From an uncultured Oscillospiraceae bacterium (GTDB taxonomy: Bacteria > Bacillota > Clostridia > Oscillospirales > Acutalibacteraceae), in contig UQZY01000003.1 in NCBI GenBank assembly GCA_900545655.1, forward strand, positions 22,422-86,421: a DNA stretch of 64,000 nucleotides. The letters are read 5' to 3'. The translations under genes were made by a program, and so were the position numbers. Numbering within the stretch: position 1 is the first letter of the stretch; each line of letters begins with the position of its first letter. The notes under the pieces are model-generated. The model did no database searches. It saw only the letters and a program-made list of their open reading frames with translations, and was not told the origin of the DNA. Positions 42,305 to 51,707 of this stretch are shown piece by piece.

Positions 42305-42952
42305 TCATCCCTTTACTATTTTAACTATGCGACTTGTTCCGAGCCTGTCAGCGCCGAGCTCGATAAACCTTTCGGCGTCCTCAATCGATGAAATACCGCC
42401 GGCCGCTTTTATCTTTGTGCCGTTTGAAACATGAGCCTTAAATATCTCAATATCCTCAAAGGTCGCACCGCTCGAGGAAAAGCCCGTTGACGTCTTTATG
42501 AAGTCCGCGTCTGACTGTGAGACAACTTCGGTCATCTTTATCTTTTCCTCTGTTGTAAGCTGGCAGGTCTCAACGATAACCTTTAAAAGTCTGCCCTCAC
42601 AATGTGCCTTTACATCGTTTATCTCAGACAGTATATCCTCATACCTGCCCTCCTTAAGCCAGCCGAGATTTATAACCATATCTATCTCATCCGCACCGTT
42701 CTGTACGGCGTCATAAGCCTCTGCGCACTTTATCTTTGTTGTGTTATAACCGTTCGGGAATCCGATAACGGTACATACGGGAATACGACCGTCAAGATAG
42801 TCCGCACACTGCTTTACAAACGACGGCGGAACGCATACACTCGCGGTATGATAAGTGACCGCATCGTCACAGATGACCTTTATCTGCTCCCACGTTGCCG
42901 TTGTGGCGAGCAATGTATGGTCTACCCTTGAAAGAATTTCATTGATATCCAT
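42305..42952 (-). CDS. deoC: Deoxyribose-phosphate aldolase
   Basis: 215 residues, class I aldolase TIM barrel. The Schiff-base Lys is in FIKTSTGFSSSGAT near 150, with KVIVETCQLT before it. It cleaves deoxyribose 5-phosphate to acetaldehyde and glyceraldehyde 3-phosphate. GGGAGG lies 10 bases before ATG 42952. It directly follows the broken permease gene with a 38-base gap, so expression of the downstream catabolic genes survives that lesion. Confidence 0.96.
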   Translation of the reverse strand: MDINEILSRVDHTLLATTATWEQIKVICDDAVTYHTASVCVPPSFVKQCADYLDGRIPVCTVIGFPNGYNTTKIKCAEAYDAVQNGADEIDMVINLGWLKEGRYEDILSEINDVKAHCEGRLLKVIVETCQLTTEEKIKMTEVVSQSDADFIKTSTGFSSSGATFEDIEIFKAHVSNGTKIKAAGGISSIEDAERFIELGADRLGTSRIVKIVKG

Positions 42953-42990
42953 GTTGTAAATACCTCCCTTTAAAACCTCTGAAGCATCAT

Positions 42991-43995
42991 TTATCTTGAG
43001 CCCTTGTCGTACGGAATACCCTCGGCCTTCGGAGCGCGTGACTTCTTAGAAGTAAATGCAAGCACAACCAGAGTAATAACGTACGGAAGCATGTTAAACC
43101 AATAGTTACTGATTCCGAGATTCGCAAGCGCATATACACCGTCTCCGTTTATGTCAAGAGTTGAGGAACAGGCAGCAACGCACTTAAGCAAGCCGAACAT
43201 AGTTCCTACGATCGCAATATTGAGCGGCTTCCAGTTACCGAAAATCATAACGGCAAGAGCCAGGAATCCGAAGCCTGCAACATCTCCGTTTGAGGCACCG
43301 TTTGAAGTGGTGAGAGCGTAGATGAAGCCTCCCATACCCGCAAGTGCGCCGGAAATAGTTGTACCGATATACCTCATCCTGTAAACATTGATACCGACCG
43401 AATCCGCGGCCTGCGGATGCTCACCGCACGCACGAAGTCTCAGACCGAATTTTGTCTTGTAGAGGATAATTGACAGTATAACATAAATAAGGATTCCGAG
43501 ATAGGTTGTGAGATAAGTTTTATTCAGCAAAACCTCTCCTACAAGCGGAAGCTCGTCTGTTCTTGCAAATCCGAAATCCGTTTTGAAAATCATAAACCAC
43601 GAAGGCGCATCATAAAGAAGATTGAGCGTATTCTACTTGAAAAGTATGTTGATAAGGAAAAGAGTGATAGCCGGTGCAAGTAAGTTAAGAGCTGTACCGC
43701 CTATCGTCTGATCCGCCTTCATTGTTATAGCCGAGAAGCTTAAGAGAAGAGAAAACAGAGCACCTGCGGCAGCTGTGACGAGCATTGCGAGAATGAGAAG
43801 CCACTGCGCGTTGTCGCTGTCAAAGCCGGTTCCCTGAATAATCCTTATGAACCATGCGCCGACAAATGCACCTATAATCATTATACCCTCAAGAGCAAGG
43901 TTGATAACGCCCGAACGCTCCGCAAATACACCGGCAAGTGCCACTATGATAAGAGGGATTGTGTAAATGATAGTCTGTTGAATAAGAAATGCCAT
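42991..43995 (-). pseudogene. Nucleoside ABC transporter permease 2, interrupted by an in-frame TAG
   Basis: The reading frame codes for a BmpD/YufQ-type permease of 334 codons, but codon 121 is TAG (43633-43635). The frame does not shift: 13 codons after the stop, the track resumes at an ATG (43593) and runs to 42991. The upstream part (43633-43995, 120 residues, three to four helices) and the downstream part (200 residues with TIGGTALNL-next region and GLRLRACGEHPQAADSVGIN, the coupling motif facing the ATPase) are both well conserved. CAG to TAG is a single transition. Possible explanations: real nonsense mutation, read-through, or re-initiation giving a split permease, or a sequencing error. 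No ribosome site precedes ATG 43593, so re-initiation looks poor. Confidence 0.8.
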
Positions 43996-43998
43996 AAA

Positions 43999-45288
43999 CT
44001 ACACCGCCTCTCCTTCCGTATCCACTTCCCGCCGGGTTACACTTTCAGGCGGGTCTTCCTCAAACTCGCTGTCATTTTGCAAGGTGTCGTCATTCTCGGA
44101 GTCGGCAACCGCCGTCGGCTCATCATCCTTTTTGCGTTTCTTTGAAATAAGAAGCTTAAAGAAGAGAGAGAATGCACTGAAATAAACTATTACAGCAACG
44201 ATTATGTTGGCGATATACTCGTTGTAAGCAGTTAAATTGCTGAGTTGCGTACCCGATATGGAGATAAAGGACATAAACAGTCCGGCAAATATAATTCCGA
44301 GCGGGTGACACATCGCAAGAAGAGCCACGGGTATACCGTTGAAGCCCTCTGCCGGAAGCGACATGGACGTGTTCCACGAAAACTCAACATCCCCCTGAAG
44401 ATAGTAGAGAGCTGCTCCGATACCCGAAAGAGCACCTGCTATAGCCATAGACAAAATGATGTTTCTCTTATCATTCATTCCGGCATACTTTGCGGCAAAC
44501 TTATTGCTTCCGCATGCCTTGAGCTCATAGCCGAGCGTTGTTTTGTTAAGAATAATAAAGATGACAACCGCAATAACAATTGCTACCAGAATTCCTGCAT
44601 TTGCGCTACTCCCCGCGAACAATTTATCAAATCCTAGAGTGGGACTTGCAACGCCGTTGGTCTTGAGTTTAACGATATATCCCGTTTTTCCGTATTCCTC
44701 CATGTTTCTGAAGGAACTGTTCTCAAATACTATCGTCACAAGGTTCGCCGCAATCCAGTTTGTCATGATGGAGGTAATAACCTCATTTACGTTAAGGAAA
44801 GCCTTAAATGCACCCGGGATAGCGCCCCATAGAGCACCTGCCACGGCTGCCGCGAGAATAGCGAGAATCCACACAATTATCGGCGGAACAACCGATGTAT
44901 TTATGGACAATGCAACTATTATTGATGCCATTGTTCCCATAAGATACTGACCTGCCGCACCGATATTGAAAAGTCCCGTCTTGTAGGCAAGCCCCACGGA
45001 AAGACCTGTCATGATAAGAGGAGTGGCTCTGAAAAGCATATCCCCGACAAGCTTCAGATTCACTCCGAAAGCCAGAGCAGACGACCCGTCCTCGGCAAAT
45101 ATTCTTCCCCTGTTAAACACACCTGCGAGAACAATCCGGAAGCCGTCCCAAGCCGAGGCAAGAGACATGCCGTTTGCAAGCGAGATGATAAAGAGAAGAA
45201 TTCCTCCGAAAATAAATCCGAGAAGTATGGAAATAAGGGATGAAACTATGGTTTTAAAAGCATCATTTCTCTTGTCTCTGTTATTCAT
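43999..45288 (-). CDS. Nucleoside ABC transporter permease 1 (BmpC/YufP type)
   Basis: 429 residues with about ten membrane helices; the ATPase-coupling motif GYELKACGSNKFAAKYAGMN is near 255. A ~60-residue acidic, disordered C-terminal tail (from about 372, rich in Asp, Glu, Ser) is longer than in most relatives. The gene overlaps the ATPase gene by 4 bases and is 3 bases from permease 2; its stop is TAG. Together with the BMP lipoprotein it should import purine/pyrimidine nucleosides. Confidence 0.92.
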   Translation of the reverse strand: MNNRDKRNDAFKTIVSSLISILLGFIFGGILLFIISLANGMSLASAWDGFRIVLAGVFNRGRIFAEDGSSALAFGVNLKLVGDMLFRATPLIMTGLSVGLAYKTGLFNIGAAGQYLMGTMASIIVALSINTSVVPPIIVWILAILAAAVAGALWGAIPGAFKAFLNVNEVITSIMTNWIAANLVTIVFENSSFRNMEEYGKTGYIVKLKTNGVASPTLGFDKLFAGSSANAGILVAIVIAVVIFIILNKTTLGYELKACGSNKFAAKYAGMNDKRNIILSMAIAGALSGIGAALYYLQGDVEFSWNTSMSLPAEGFNGIPVALLAMCHPLGIIFAGLFMSFISISGTQLSNLTAYNEYIANIIVAVIVYFSAFSLFFKLLISKKRKKDDEPTAVADSENDDTLQNDSEFEEDPPESVTRREVDTEGEAV

Positions 45289-46838
45289 GATACCGCTTCC
45301 TCCCTCCTGTATCTTTCCTGACGTTTAGCACCTGCCATATAGAGGCCGAGTTCCTTGACGTCTATTTCCTTCGGATCAAACTCTCCGACTATTTCTCCCT
45401 CGTACATAACGAGAATCCTGTCTGATAGATTCATAACCTCATCGAGCTCGAGAGATACCAGAAGAACGGCCTTTCCCTCATCTCTCTGCTTTACTATCTG
45501 GTCATGGATGAACTCTATAGCCCCGACATCCAGTCCTCTCGTCGGCTGAACGGCTATAAGAAGATCCTCGTTTCTGTCTATTTCTCTTGCAACGATAGCC
45601 TTCTGCTGATTACCGCCCGACATCGTCCTTGCAACTGTCATCGGTCCCTGACTGCTGCGTACATCAAACTTTTCTATAAGACCGTCCGCATACTCACGGA
45701 TTGCGTCTCTTTTTATAAAGCCGTGGTTTTGAAACTGAGGCTGCCAATAATTCTGAAGAACCATGTTGTCCTCAAGAGAGAAGTCGAGAACAAGACCGTA
45801 TTTATGCCTGTCCTCGGGTATATGGCTCATGCCCTCATTACCGCGTTTTCTTATGGATAACTTTGTTATGTCCTTATCATGAAGTAAAAGCCTGCCCGAT
45901 GAAGATTTTGTTATGCCCGTTATCGCATAGACAAGCTCACTCTGTCCGTTACCGTCAATTCCGGCGATACATGTTATCTCTCCTCTTCTCACCTCGAAGG
46001 AGATATCCTTAACCGCGTTATTGTTGTGCACCCTTGAGGGCACGGTCAGATTTTCAACCTTAAACACCGGTTCTCCCGGCCTTGCCACATCCTTTTCAAC
46101 CTCAAGCTGCACGGGTCTTCCGACCATCATATTTGAGAGAGCCTCAACGCTTGTATCCTTTATGTCAACAGTGCCGATGTATTTCCCCTTGCGGAGAACA
46201 CTGCAACGGTCTGCAACCTGCATTATTTCATTGAGCTTATGCGTGATAAAGAGTATGGATTTTCCCTCGGCGGCAAGATTCTTCATTATCTGCATGAGCT
46301 CCGATATCTCCTGCGGCGTTAAAACTGCAGTAGGTTCGTCAAAAATCAGTACCTCATTATCCCTGTAAAGCATTTTGAGAATTTCGGTACGCTGCTGCAT
46401 ACCTACTGTGATATCTTCGACGAGAGCGTCCGGATCAACCTTAAGCCCGTATTTTTCAGAGAGCTCGGCAACCTTCTGTCTCGCATTCTTTTTTACTATG
46501 AAGCCGGCTTTATTCGGCTCGACACCCAAGATGATGTTGTCAAGAACCGTAAAAACCTCAACCAGCTTAAAATGCTGGTGAACCATTCCTATCCCGAGAC
46601 GATTTGCATCGTTCGGGTCCTTTATCTCAACCTTTTCACCGTTTTTTCTTATCTCGCCTTTTTCAGGCTGATAAAGTCCGAAAAGTACGCTCATTAAAGT
46701 AGACTTTCCCGCACCGTTTTCTCCGAGCAACGCATGAATTTCACCTTTTTTCAGTTTAAGGGTGATATCATCATTCGCGATAATTCCGGGAAACATCTTT
46801 GTAATATGGAGCATTTCGATTACGTAGTTATCTTCCAT
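45285..46838 (-). CDS. Nucleoside ABC transporter ATP-binding protein (two ABC domains)
   Basis: 517 residues. Domain 1 has Walker A GENGAGKST and Walker B LIFDEPTAVLTP; domain 2 has a degenerate Walker A GIDGNGQSE and signature TMSGGNQQKAIVAREI, as in sugar/nucleoside CUT2-type importers. It is most like YufO/NupO next to BMP-family binding proteins. ATPase and permease 1 overlap by four bases. 87 bases and a weak terminator separate it from the lipoprotein gene. Confidence 0.94.
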   Translation of the reverse strand: MEDNYVIEMLHITKMFPGIIANDDITLKLKKGEIHALLGENGAGKSTLMSVLFGLYQPEKGEIRKNGEKVEIKDPNDANRLGIGMVHQHFKLVEVFTVLDNIILGVEPNKAGFIVKKNARQKVAELSEKYGLKVDPDALVEDITVGMQQRTEILKMLYRDNEVLIFDEPTAVLTPQEISELMQIMKNLAAEGKSILFITHKLNEIMQVADRCSVLRKGKYIGTVDIKDTSVEALSNMMVGRPVQLEVEKDVARPGEPVFKVENLTVPSRVHNNNAVKDISFEVRRGEITCIAGIDGNGQSELVYAITGITKSSSGRLLLHDKDITKLSIRKRGNEGMSHIPEDRHKYGLVLDFSLEDNMVLQNYWQPQFQNHGFIKRDAIREYADGLIEKFDVRSSQGPMTVARTMSGGNQQKAIVAREIDRNEDLLIAVQPTRGLDVGAIEFIHDQIVKQRDEGKAVLLVSLELDEVMNLSDRILVMYEGEIVGEFDPKEIDVKELGLYMAGAKRQERYRREEAVS

Positions 46839-46880
46839 ATCTTCCGGTTCCTTCCCTAGTATTTTAAAAACGCTTATATA

Positions 46881-46913
46881 GAATAAAATGCGGCAGGAAC
46901 CTGCCCTGCCGCA
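46881..46913 (-). terminator. Attenuating hairpin between bmpA-like gene and ATPase gene
   Basis: Eight-bp stem TGCGGCAG (46889-46896) with 46906-46913, nine-base loop, U4AUU tail on the minus strand. Likely reduces ATPase/permease expression relative to the abundant binding protein. Confidence 0.65.
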
Positions 46914-46925
46914 CCTTTGTGAAAC

Positions 46926-48101
46926 TTATTTTACAAAGTTAACAGTAACGTTATCAAATTTCTCGTTTCCTGCAAGGAAGTTTTCATAATCAGACTTAAC
47001 TGTAAGAGTTCCGCCTGTCTTCATCGAATCAACGATAGCGTTATAGTCTTTTTCTGTGAACTTCTCAAAACGTGATGATGAGAAAGGAAGTCCAACTGCG
47101 TTGTCATCTACACCGAGGTTAGAAAGCATTCCGCCTACTTCATCCCACTTACCGTCGAAGTATGCACCGAGAATCTTCTGAGCTGATTCTGCAAGGCCCT
47201 TCATTGCGGAGGTGATAACAGTTTCGGAATCCTGTGACTGGTCACAGTCAACACCGATTGTAACACCGTTGTTTCCGCCTGCTGCCGCAAATGCAGAGTT
47301 ACACATCGAGCCGCCGCAAGCGAATACGCACTGTATACCGTTTGTGTACCAGCCGTTGAGCATTGTCTGAAGCTCAGTTGATGCCGAATACTGCTCGCCG
47401 TAGAGGAAGCTGAAATTTACTTCTGCCTTTACACCGTTAGCCTTTGCCGCATCCTGGATACCCTGGACAAAGCCGTATCCGTATCTGTTTACTGCAGGGT
47501 TTGTTCCGCCGCCGCCGCCTGAGAAGCCGAGCTTTGTATAGCCCTCAACAACAGCCGCATAGCCTGCCATGTATCCGCACTGCTCTTCGTGATAAGAAAC
47601 AGCGGCGATGTTCTTGAGTTCTTTTCCTGTAGAATCCTTAAGAACATATCCATCGATAAATACGAATTTTGTATCCGGATACTTTTCAGCTGCTTTTGTG
47701 AGAGCCTTCTCCTGAAGGAAGCCCGGTGTAACGATTATCTCTGCGCCGCCGCTGATAGCTGCTTCGAAAGCTGCAAAGCGATCGTCATCCGTTGCCTTGT
47801 CTCCGTTTGCCGGCTGATAGTACTTATAGGTCTTACCGTTCTTGTTGGCATAGAGCTTAACGCCGTCCCATGTGCCCTGGTTGAAGGACTTGTCCTTAAG
47901 CTGTCCAACGTCGGTAACCATTGCTATAACGTACTTGCCGTCTTTTGATTCACAGGTGTCGGGAATATCGTCAGCTTTATTTACTGAAGATGAACCCTTG
48001 TTTACGTCCTTGCCTTTGTCTTTGTCTTCTCCGCCCTTTTTACATGCCGCAAAAGTAAGAAGCATGCAAAGAGCGAGAACAAGTGCGATAATTCTTTTCA
48101 T
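46926..48101 (-). CDS. BMP-family nucleoside-binding lipoprotein
   Basis: 391 residues. Lipoprotein signal with LTFAAC (Cys20), a Lys/Gly/Asp-rich linker, then the periplasmic-binding-fold BMP domain: VGQLKDKSFNQGTWDGV (ligand loop) and YMAGYAA, TKLGFSGGGG. Such proteins capture purine and pyrimidine nucleosides for the ABC importer encoded downstream. It has its own promoter (48146-48175) behind the pdp terminator. The next genes break nucleosides down, which supports the substrate. Confidence 0.93.
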   Translation of the reverse strand: MKRIIALVLALCMLLTFAACKKGGEDKDKGKDVNKGSSSVNKADDIPDTCESKDGKYVIAMVTDVGQLKDKSFNQGTWDGVKLYANKNGKTYKYYQPANGDKATDDDRFAAFEAAISGGAEIIVTPGFLQEKALTKAAEKYPDTKFVFIDGYVLKDSTGKELKNIAAVSYHEEQCGYMAGYAAVVEGYTKLGFSGGGGGTNPAVNRYGYGFVQGIQDAAKANGVKAEVNFSFLYGEQYSASTELQTMLNGWYTNGIQCVFACGGSMCNSAFAAAGGNNGVTIGVDCDQSQDSETVITSAMKGLAESAQKILGAYFDGKWDEVGGMLSNLGVDDNAVGLPFSSSRFEKFTEKDYNAIVDSMKTGGTLTVKSDYENFLAGNEKFDNVTVNFVK

Positions 48102-48145
48102 ATTCGTACCTCCGAAATAAAATTTTTCAAATTAACGCCGATGAT

Positions 48146-48175
48146 ATTATAACATTCAAAAAAGACGAGAGGCAA
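48146..48175 (-). promoter_or_regulatory. Promoter of the nucleoside importer operon
   Basis: TTGCCT (48170-48175), 18-base spacer, consensus TATAAT (48146-48151) on the minus strand. The -35 is inside the pdp terminator stem. Confidence 0.55.
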
Positions 48176-48191
48176 TATACTGCTTCTCGTC
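48158..48191 (-). terminator. Terminator of the pyrimidine-nucleoside phosphorylase gene
   Basis: Eleven-bp stem with one wobble (48164-48174 with 48181-48191), six-base loop, U6 on the minus strand. Overlaps the -35 of the next promoter. Confidence 0.8.
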
Positions 48192-48317
48192 CTTCTCGCC
48201 AAATTTCACAATAACTTTTTGTCTAAAAGCACACATTTTGTATATTACGTAAGATAAATGTACAAAATACAGCGGTTTGTTATGTGCATTATGACAGCGC
48301 GTTATATACTCAGCCCT

Positions 48318-49622
48318 TTATCCACCCACAATTTCATATATGAGTTTTTCCTTCGGAGGCTCCTCATCACCGAATGTGAGCGCGGAAAGTATCATCGTCT
48401 CCGCCTCCGGAATTTTATCCTTAAGGTCCGTATGAAGGGTTGCGATAACATCTCCCGTTCTTACGTACGCACCGGTCTTCTTTGAGAGTACGATCCCTGC
48501 TTTGTAGTCAATAGGATCTCCCTTCTTTTCCCTGCCCGCTCCGAGAACAACGGACGCAAGTCCTATTTTCTCGGTATCGGTCTTTGTTATAAAGCCGTCA
48601 ACAGGAGATTTTACCTCATAAATATATTTGCTCTTTTCAAAGTTGTCCGGATTGTCAATTACGGAAGGATCTCCACCCTGATACACAACCATCTCGCGAA
48701 GCTTTTTAAGAGCCGAACCGTCTGATATAACCCGTGTAACCGCCTCTCTTGCCTTTTCAATTTCAATGCCCTCGCAGGAGGCGTACATTACCGAGGCAAG
48801 TACCGTGCAAAGCTCCCTGAGGTCACTGCAGCCCTCACCCTTAAGCACGCTCACGGCCTCAGTCACCTCAAGTGTATTTCCGACATAGTTACCGAGAGGA
48901 ATGTCCATATTTGTTATAACAGCTGTTGTCCTTCGTCCGGCCCTGTTTCCGATATCAACCATGGCTTTTGCAAGTTCACGGGCATCTTCCGGAGTTTTCA
49001 TAAAAGCTCCGCTGCCGCACTTTACGTCAAGGACAATATGCTTACTTCCGCCGGCAAGCTTTTTGCTTATGATGCTTGAAGCGATAAGCGGCGTACTCTC
49101 TATACATGCGGTAACGTCACGAAGTGCATAAAGCTTTTTGTCGGCTGGGGTCATATTTCCCGACTGTCCTATAACCGCAAGTCCGATTTCATCTACCTGC
49201 TTAAAGAACTTTTCCGGCGGCAATTCAACCTTAAATCCGGGAATGGATTCGAGCTTATCAACCGTGCCGCCGGTATGACCGAGCCCCCTGCCCGACATCT
49301 TTGCCACCTTACAGCCGAGTGCGGCAGCAACAGGGGCGACAATGAGTGTCGTCTTGTCACCGACACCGCCCGTGCTGTGCTTATCCACCGTTTCGCCCTT
49401 TATCGGTGACAAATCCATCATGTCGCCGGAGCGCGCCATGGCGAGAGTCAGGTCCGTCGTCTCACGCGGATTCATTCCTCTGAAAAATATAGCCATTGTA
49501 AGAGCCGACGCCTGATAATCGGGTATGTTTCCGTCGGTATATCCCTTTATAAAAAAGTCGATTTCCTCTGTCGACAGTTCCTCGCCGTCGCGCTTCTTTT
49601 TTATGATATCGTACATCCTCAT
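48318..49622 (-). CDS. pdp: Pyrimidine-nucleoside (thymidine) phosphorylase
   Basis: 434 residues. DKHSTGGVGDKTTL (phosphate-binding) and MSGRGLGHTGGTVDKLESIPG are the family signature. It phosphorolyses uridine, deoxyuridine and thymidine to base and (deoxy)ribose 1-phosphate, which DeoB then isomerises. Whether it is Pdp (broad) or DeoA (thymidine only) cannot be told by eye; Firmicutes usually have Pdp. GAGG lies seven bases before ATG 49622. Own promoter at 49705-49733 and a terminator before the importer operon. Confidence 0.93.
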   Translation of the reverse strand: MRMYDIIKKKRDGEELSTEEIDFFIKGYTDGNIPDYQASALTMAIFFRGMNPRETTDLTLAMARSGDMMDLSPIKGETVDKHSTGGVGDKTTLIVAPVAAALGCKVAKMSGRGLGHTGGTVDKLESIPGFKVELPPEKFFKQVDEIGLAVIGQSGNMTPADKKLYALRDVTACIESTPLIASSIISKKLAGGSKHIVLDVKCGSGAFMKTPEDARELAKAMVDIGNRAGRRTTAVITNMDIPLGNYVGNTLEVTEAVSVLKGEGCSDLRELCTVLASVMYASCEGIEIEKAREAVTRVISDGSALKKLREMVVYQGGDPSVIDNPDNFEKSKYIYEVKSPVDGFITKTDTEKIGLASVVLGAGREKKGDPIDYKAGIVLSKKTGAYVRTGDVIATLHTDLKDKIPEAETMILSALTFGDEEPPKEKLIYEIVGG

Positions 49623-49704
49623 ACAAACGCCTCACTTATTTTTAATCTATTATTTAATCCTTCCCCGTTTTTTGCTTTCCTGTATCCGAGATACCGATGA
49701 TTTC

Positions 49705-49733
49705 ATGCTAACATTTTTTTCTTTCGGAATCAA
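49705..49733 (-). promoter_or_regulatory. Possible promoter of pdp
   Basis: TTGATT (49728-49733), 17-base spacer, TAGCAT (49705-49710) on the minus strand; the -10 matches 4 of 6. Confidence 0.4.
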
Positions 49734-49783
49734 TACGGTAAGAGTGCTTTGGTTTTTGACGACGGGCAAAATAAAATTCAAAG

Positions 49784-49817
49784 CAAAAAAAATAAGGGAC
49801 TGCTTTCACAGTCCCTT
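49784..49817 (-). terminator. Terminator of putP
   Basis: Nine-bp stem AAGGGACTG (49794-49802) with 49809-49817 and an A/U-rich tail with U7-8 on the minus strand. Confidence 0.85.
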
Positions 49818-49827
49818 GCACCTTTAA

Positions 49828-51333
49828 TCAGTCGTCGATTGAGTCGTCCGTAGCTCTTTCAAACATTTTAATAACCTCTTCCGAAGGCTCCTTTGAAATA
49901 AGAGTAACGACTACCGCACAGAGCATTCCGAAAATAAATCCCGGGAAAATTTCGTATATACCGGTCTTTGCCGAAAGGAATAAAAACCAAAGAATATCTG
50001 CAACAGCTCCGCCTACAATTCCGGCAATAGCGCCCTCATAAGTAAAGCGCTTCCAGAAGAGTGAAAGAAGAACAACCGGACCGAATGCGGCACCGAAGAT
50101 ACCCCATGCATTTTCAACCATGTTCATAATTGCCTGAGCGCCCGAACCCTTTGAACTTGCTATAAAGTAAGCTACAACCGAAACAAGGAGTACTACAATT
50201 CTGCCAACCCAGAGAATTTCCTTATCGGAGGCATTCTTTCTTATCGGCTTGTATATGTCACTTGTAAAGGACGAGCTTGCAACAAGCAGCTGTGAGTCAG
50301 CTGTCGACATGGATGCGGCAATGATTGCAGCAAGAAGAATACCCGAAAGGAATGCAGGGAAGTAACGTCTTGCAAGTGCAATGAATACCGTCTTCTGAAG
50401 ACCCTGTGAAAGAAGCTCCTCACCAAGAAGTACACGTCCGAAGTATGCGATTATTATAGCTGCGACAAGGGAAATAATAACCCAGATGATTGCAACCGTA
50501 GCAGACTTTTTAACCATGGACGGCTTTTCAATAGACATAAATCTTACGATGATGTGCGGCATACCGAAGTATCCGAGACCCCATGCAAGACCTGAAACGA
50601 TTTCCTTCCAGGACGCGCCGAATACATTGGCAACAAAAGGCGGATATGTAGTTTCGGCAGAAACTATTTCTGCAAGGTTTGCGGGATTTGCCGTTCCGAG
50701 GTCACCCGAAACAACAACTATTATAGGTACGGCTACGAGAGCGAAAAGCATAAGGAGTCCCTGGAAAAAGTCGGTCCAGCAAACAGCCTTGAATCCGCCG
50801 AGGAACGTGTAAACAATGATAATAGCCGCGAAGATGAACATTGCGAGGCTCTCCGAGAGTGACGGAACAAGCTGAACAAATACGGTTGCTCCCGCAACGA
50901 ATGCAGACGCAACGTAAAGCGTAAAACTTACAAGGAACACAACCGCACAGATAACGGCAAGCACGTTGTTCTTTGCGTGAAATCTGTTTGTAAGGTACTG
51001 AGGAAGCGTTATCGAATCATCAGCAGCCTTTGAGAATTTACGAAGTCTCTTCGCTACAAGAATCCAGTTTAAAATGGTACCGAGCGCAAGGCCTATTCCA
51101 ATCCAAGCCTGACCGAGTCCGAAAGCGAGAATTGAACCCGGAAGACCCATAAGAAGCCATGCGGACATGTCGGATGCCTGCGCGGAAAGAGCCGTTACCC
51201 ACGGACCCATAGAACGTCCGCCGAGGAAATACTCCTTCTCACTGTTGTTATTCTTTGTCTTAAAGAAAAAGAATACACCTATGCCGAGCATAAGTACGAA
51301 ATAAAGCGCAAAGGCTAATATTTCAAAATTCAT
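49828..51333 (-). CDS. putP: Sodium/proline symporter (SSS family)
   Basis: 501 residues with about 13 membrane helices. EKEYFLGGRSMGPWVTALSA at the N-terminus, and the sodium-site region near helix 8 (SMSTADSQLLVASSSFTSDIY) match PutP closely, including the paired Ser/Thr residues that bind sodium. Proline is the likely substrate, though other SSS substrates cannot be excluded. Own promoter (51367-51395) and terminator make it a single-gene unit; an inverted repeat at the transcription start suggests regulation. Confidence 0.9.
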   Translation of the reverse strand: MNFEILAFALYFVLMLGIGVFFFFKTKNNNSEKEYFLGGRSMGPWVTALSAQASDMSAWLLMGLPGSILAFGLGQAWIGIGLALGTILNWILVAKRLRKFSKAADDSITLPQYLTNRFHAKNNVLAVICAVVFLVSFTLYVASAFVAGATVFVQLVPSLSESLAMFIFAAIIIVYTFLGGFKAVCWTDFFQGLLMLFALVAVPIIVVVSGDLGTANPANLAEIVSAETTYPPFVANVFGASWKEIVSGLAWGLGYFGMPHIIVRFMSIEKPSMVKKSATVAIIWVIISLVAAIIIAYFGRVLLGEELLSQGLQKTVFIALARRYFPAFLSGILLAAIIAASMSTADSQLLVASSSFTSDIYKPIRKNASDKEILWVGRIVVLLVSVVAYFIASSKGSGAQAIMNMVENAWGIFGAAFGPVVLLSLFWKRFTYEGAIAGIVGGAVADILWFLFLSAKTGIYEIFPGFIFGMLCAVVVTLISKEPSEEVIKMFERATDDSIDD

Positions 51334-51356
51334 TTTATCTCCACCTATCTTTTAAA

Positions 51357-51368
51357 ATACCGTGGTAT
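51357..51368. promoter_or_regulatory. Inverted repeat over the putP start site, possible operator
   Basis: ATACC-GT-GGTAT at 51357-51368, touching the -10 and the expected transcript start of putP. Placement fits a repressor site. Confidence 0.35.
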
Positions 51369-51395
51369 TGTAACACAGCAAAATGGTAAACGCAA
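51367..51395 (-). promoter_or_regulatory. Promoter of putP
   Basis: TTGCGT (51390-51395), 17-base spacer, TACAAT (51367-51372) on the minus strand. Confidence 0.55.
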
Positions 51396-51504
51396 TAGAG
51401 AACGATGTATAATACTTTGTATAGACTATAATTCAATAAAAATCAATTATTTTCAGTAACTAAAGGGTCTTTTCACAAGACTATAATAAATAATTGATTG
51501 TATA

Positions 51505-51564
51505 CAAAAAGGGCAATTTAATCCGTCCTGGCTGTTATTTCAGTTACAGCGGATTATATTGCCC
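51505..51564 (-). terminator. Long-stem terminator behind the TetR gene
   Basis: Fifteen-bp stem with one mismatch (51511-51525 with 51550-51564) around a 24-base loop, followed on the minus strand by U5. It would end the ABC-FtsX-TetR transcript. Confidence 0.65.
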
Positions 51565-51707
51565 ATTTTATTTTATACCGAATTTAATTACTGTTGCACA
51601 TTTATCCGACGTTGTTACTCTGCCGATATACCGGTTCTGTCTCCGACACTCTGCCGTGCATCGGCGCACACTGATGCATATCCTTGCGGGTACATTGACC
51701 TCCGGCA

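Larger units (their letters stand above)
51334..51707. other. 374-bp intergenic region between TetR and putP genes
   Basis: Contains the putP promoter and inverted repeat near 51357-51395 and the long hairpin of the TetR-side terminator at 51505-51564. I see no gene, repeat or known RNA in 51565-51707 or 51400-51500. Confidence 0.6.

Noticed and set aside
43633..43635. TAG as a recoded (pyrrolysine) codon
   Set aside because: At least three genes in the window end in TAG, permeases are not pyrrolysine proteins, and no recoding hairpin is evident; nonsense mutation or error is more likely.
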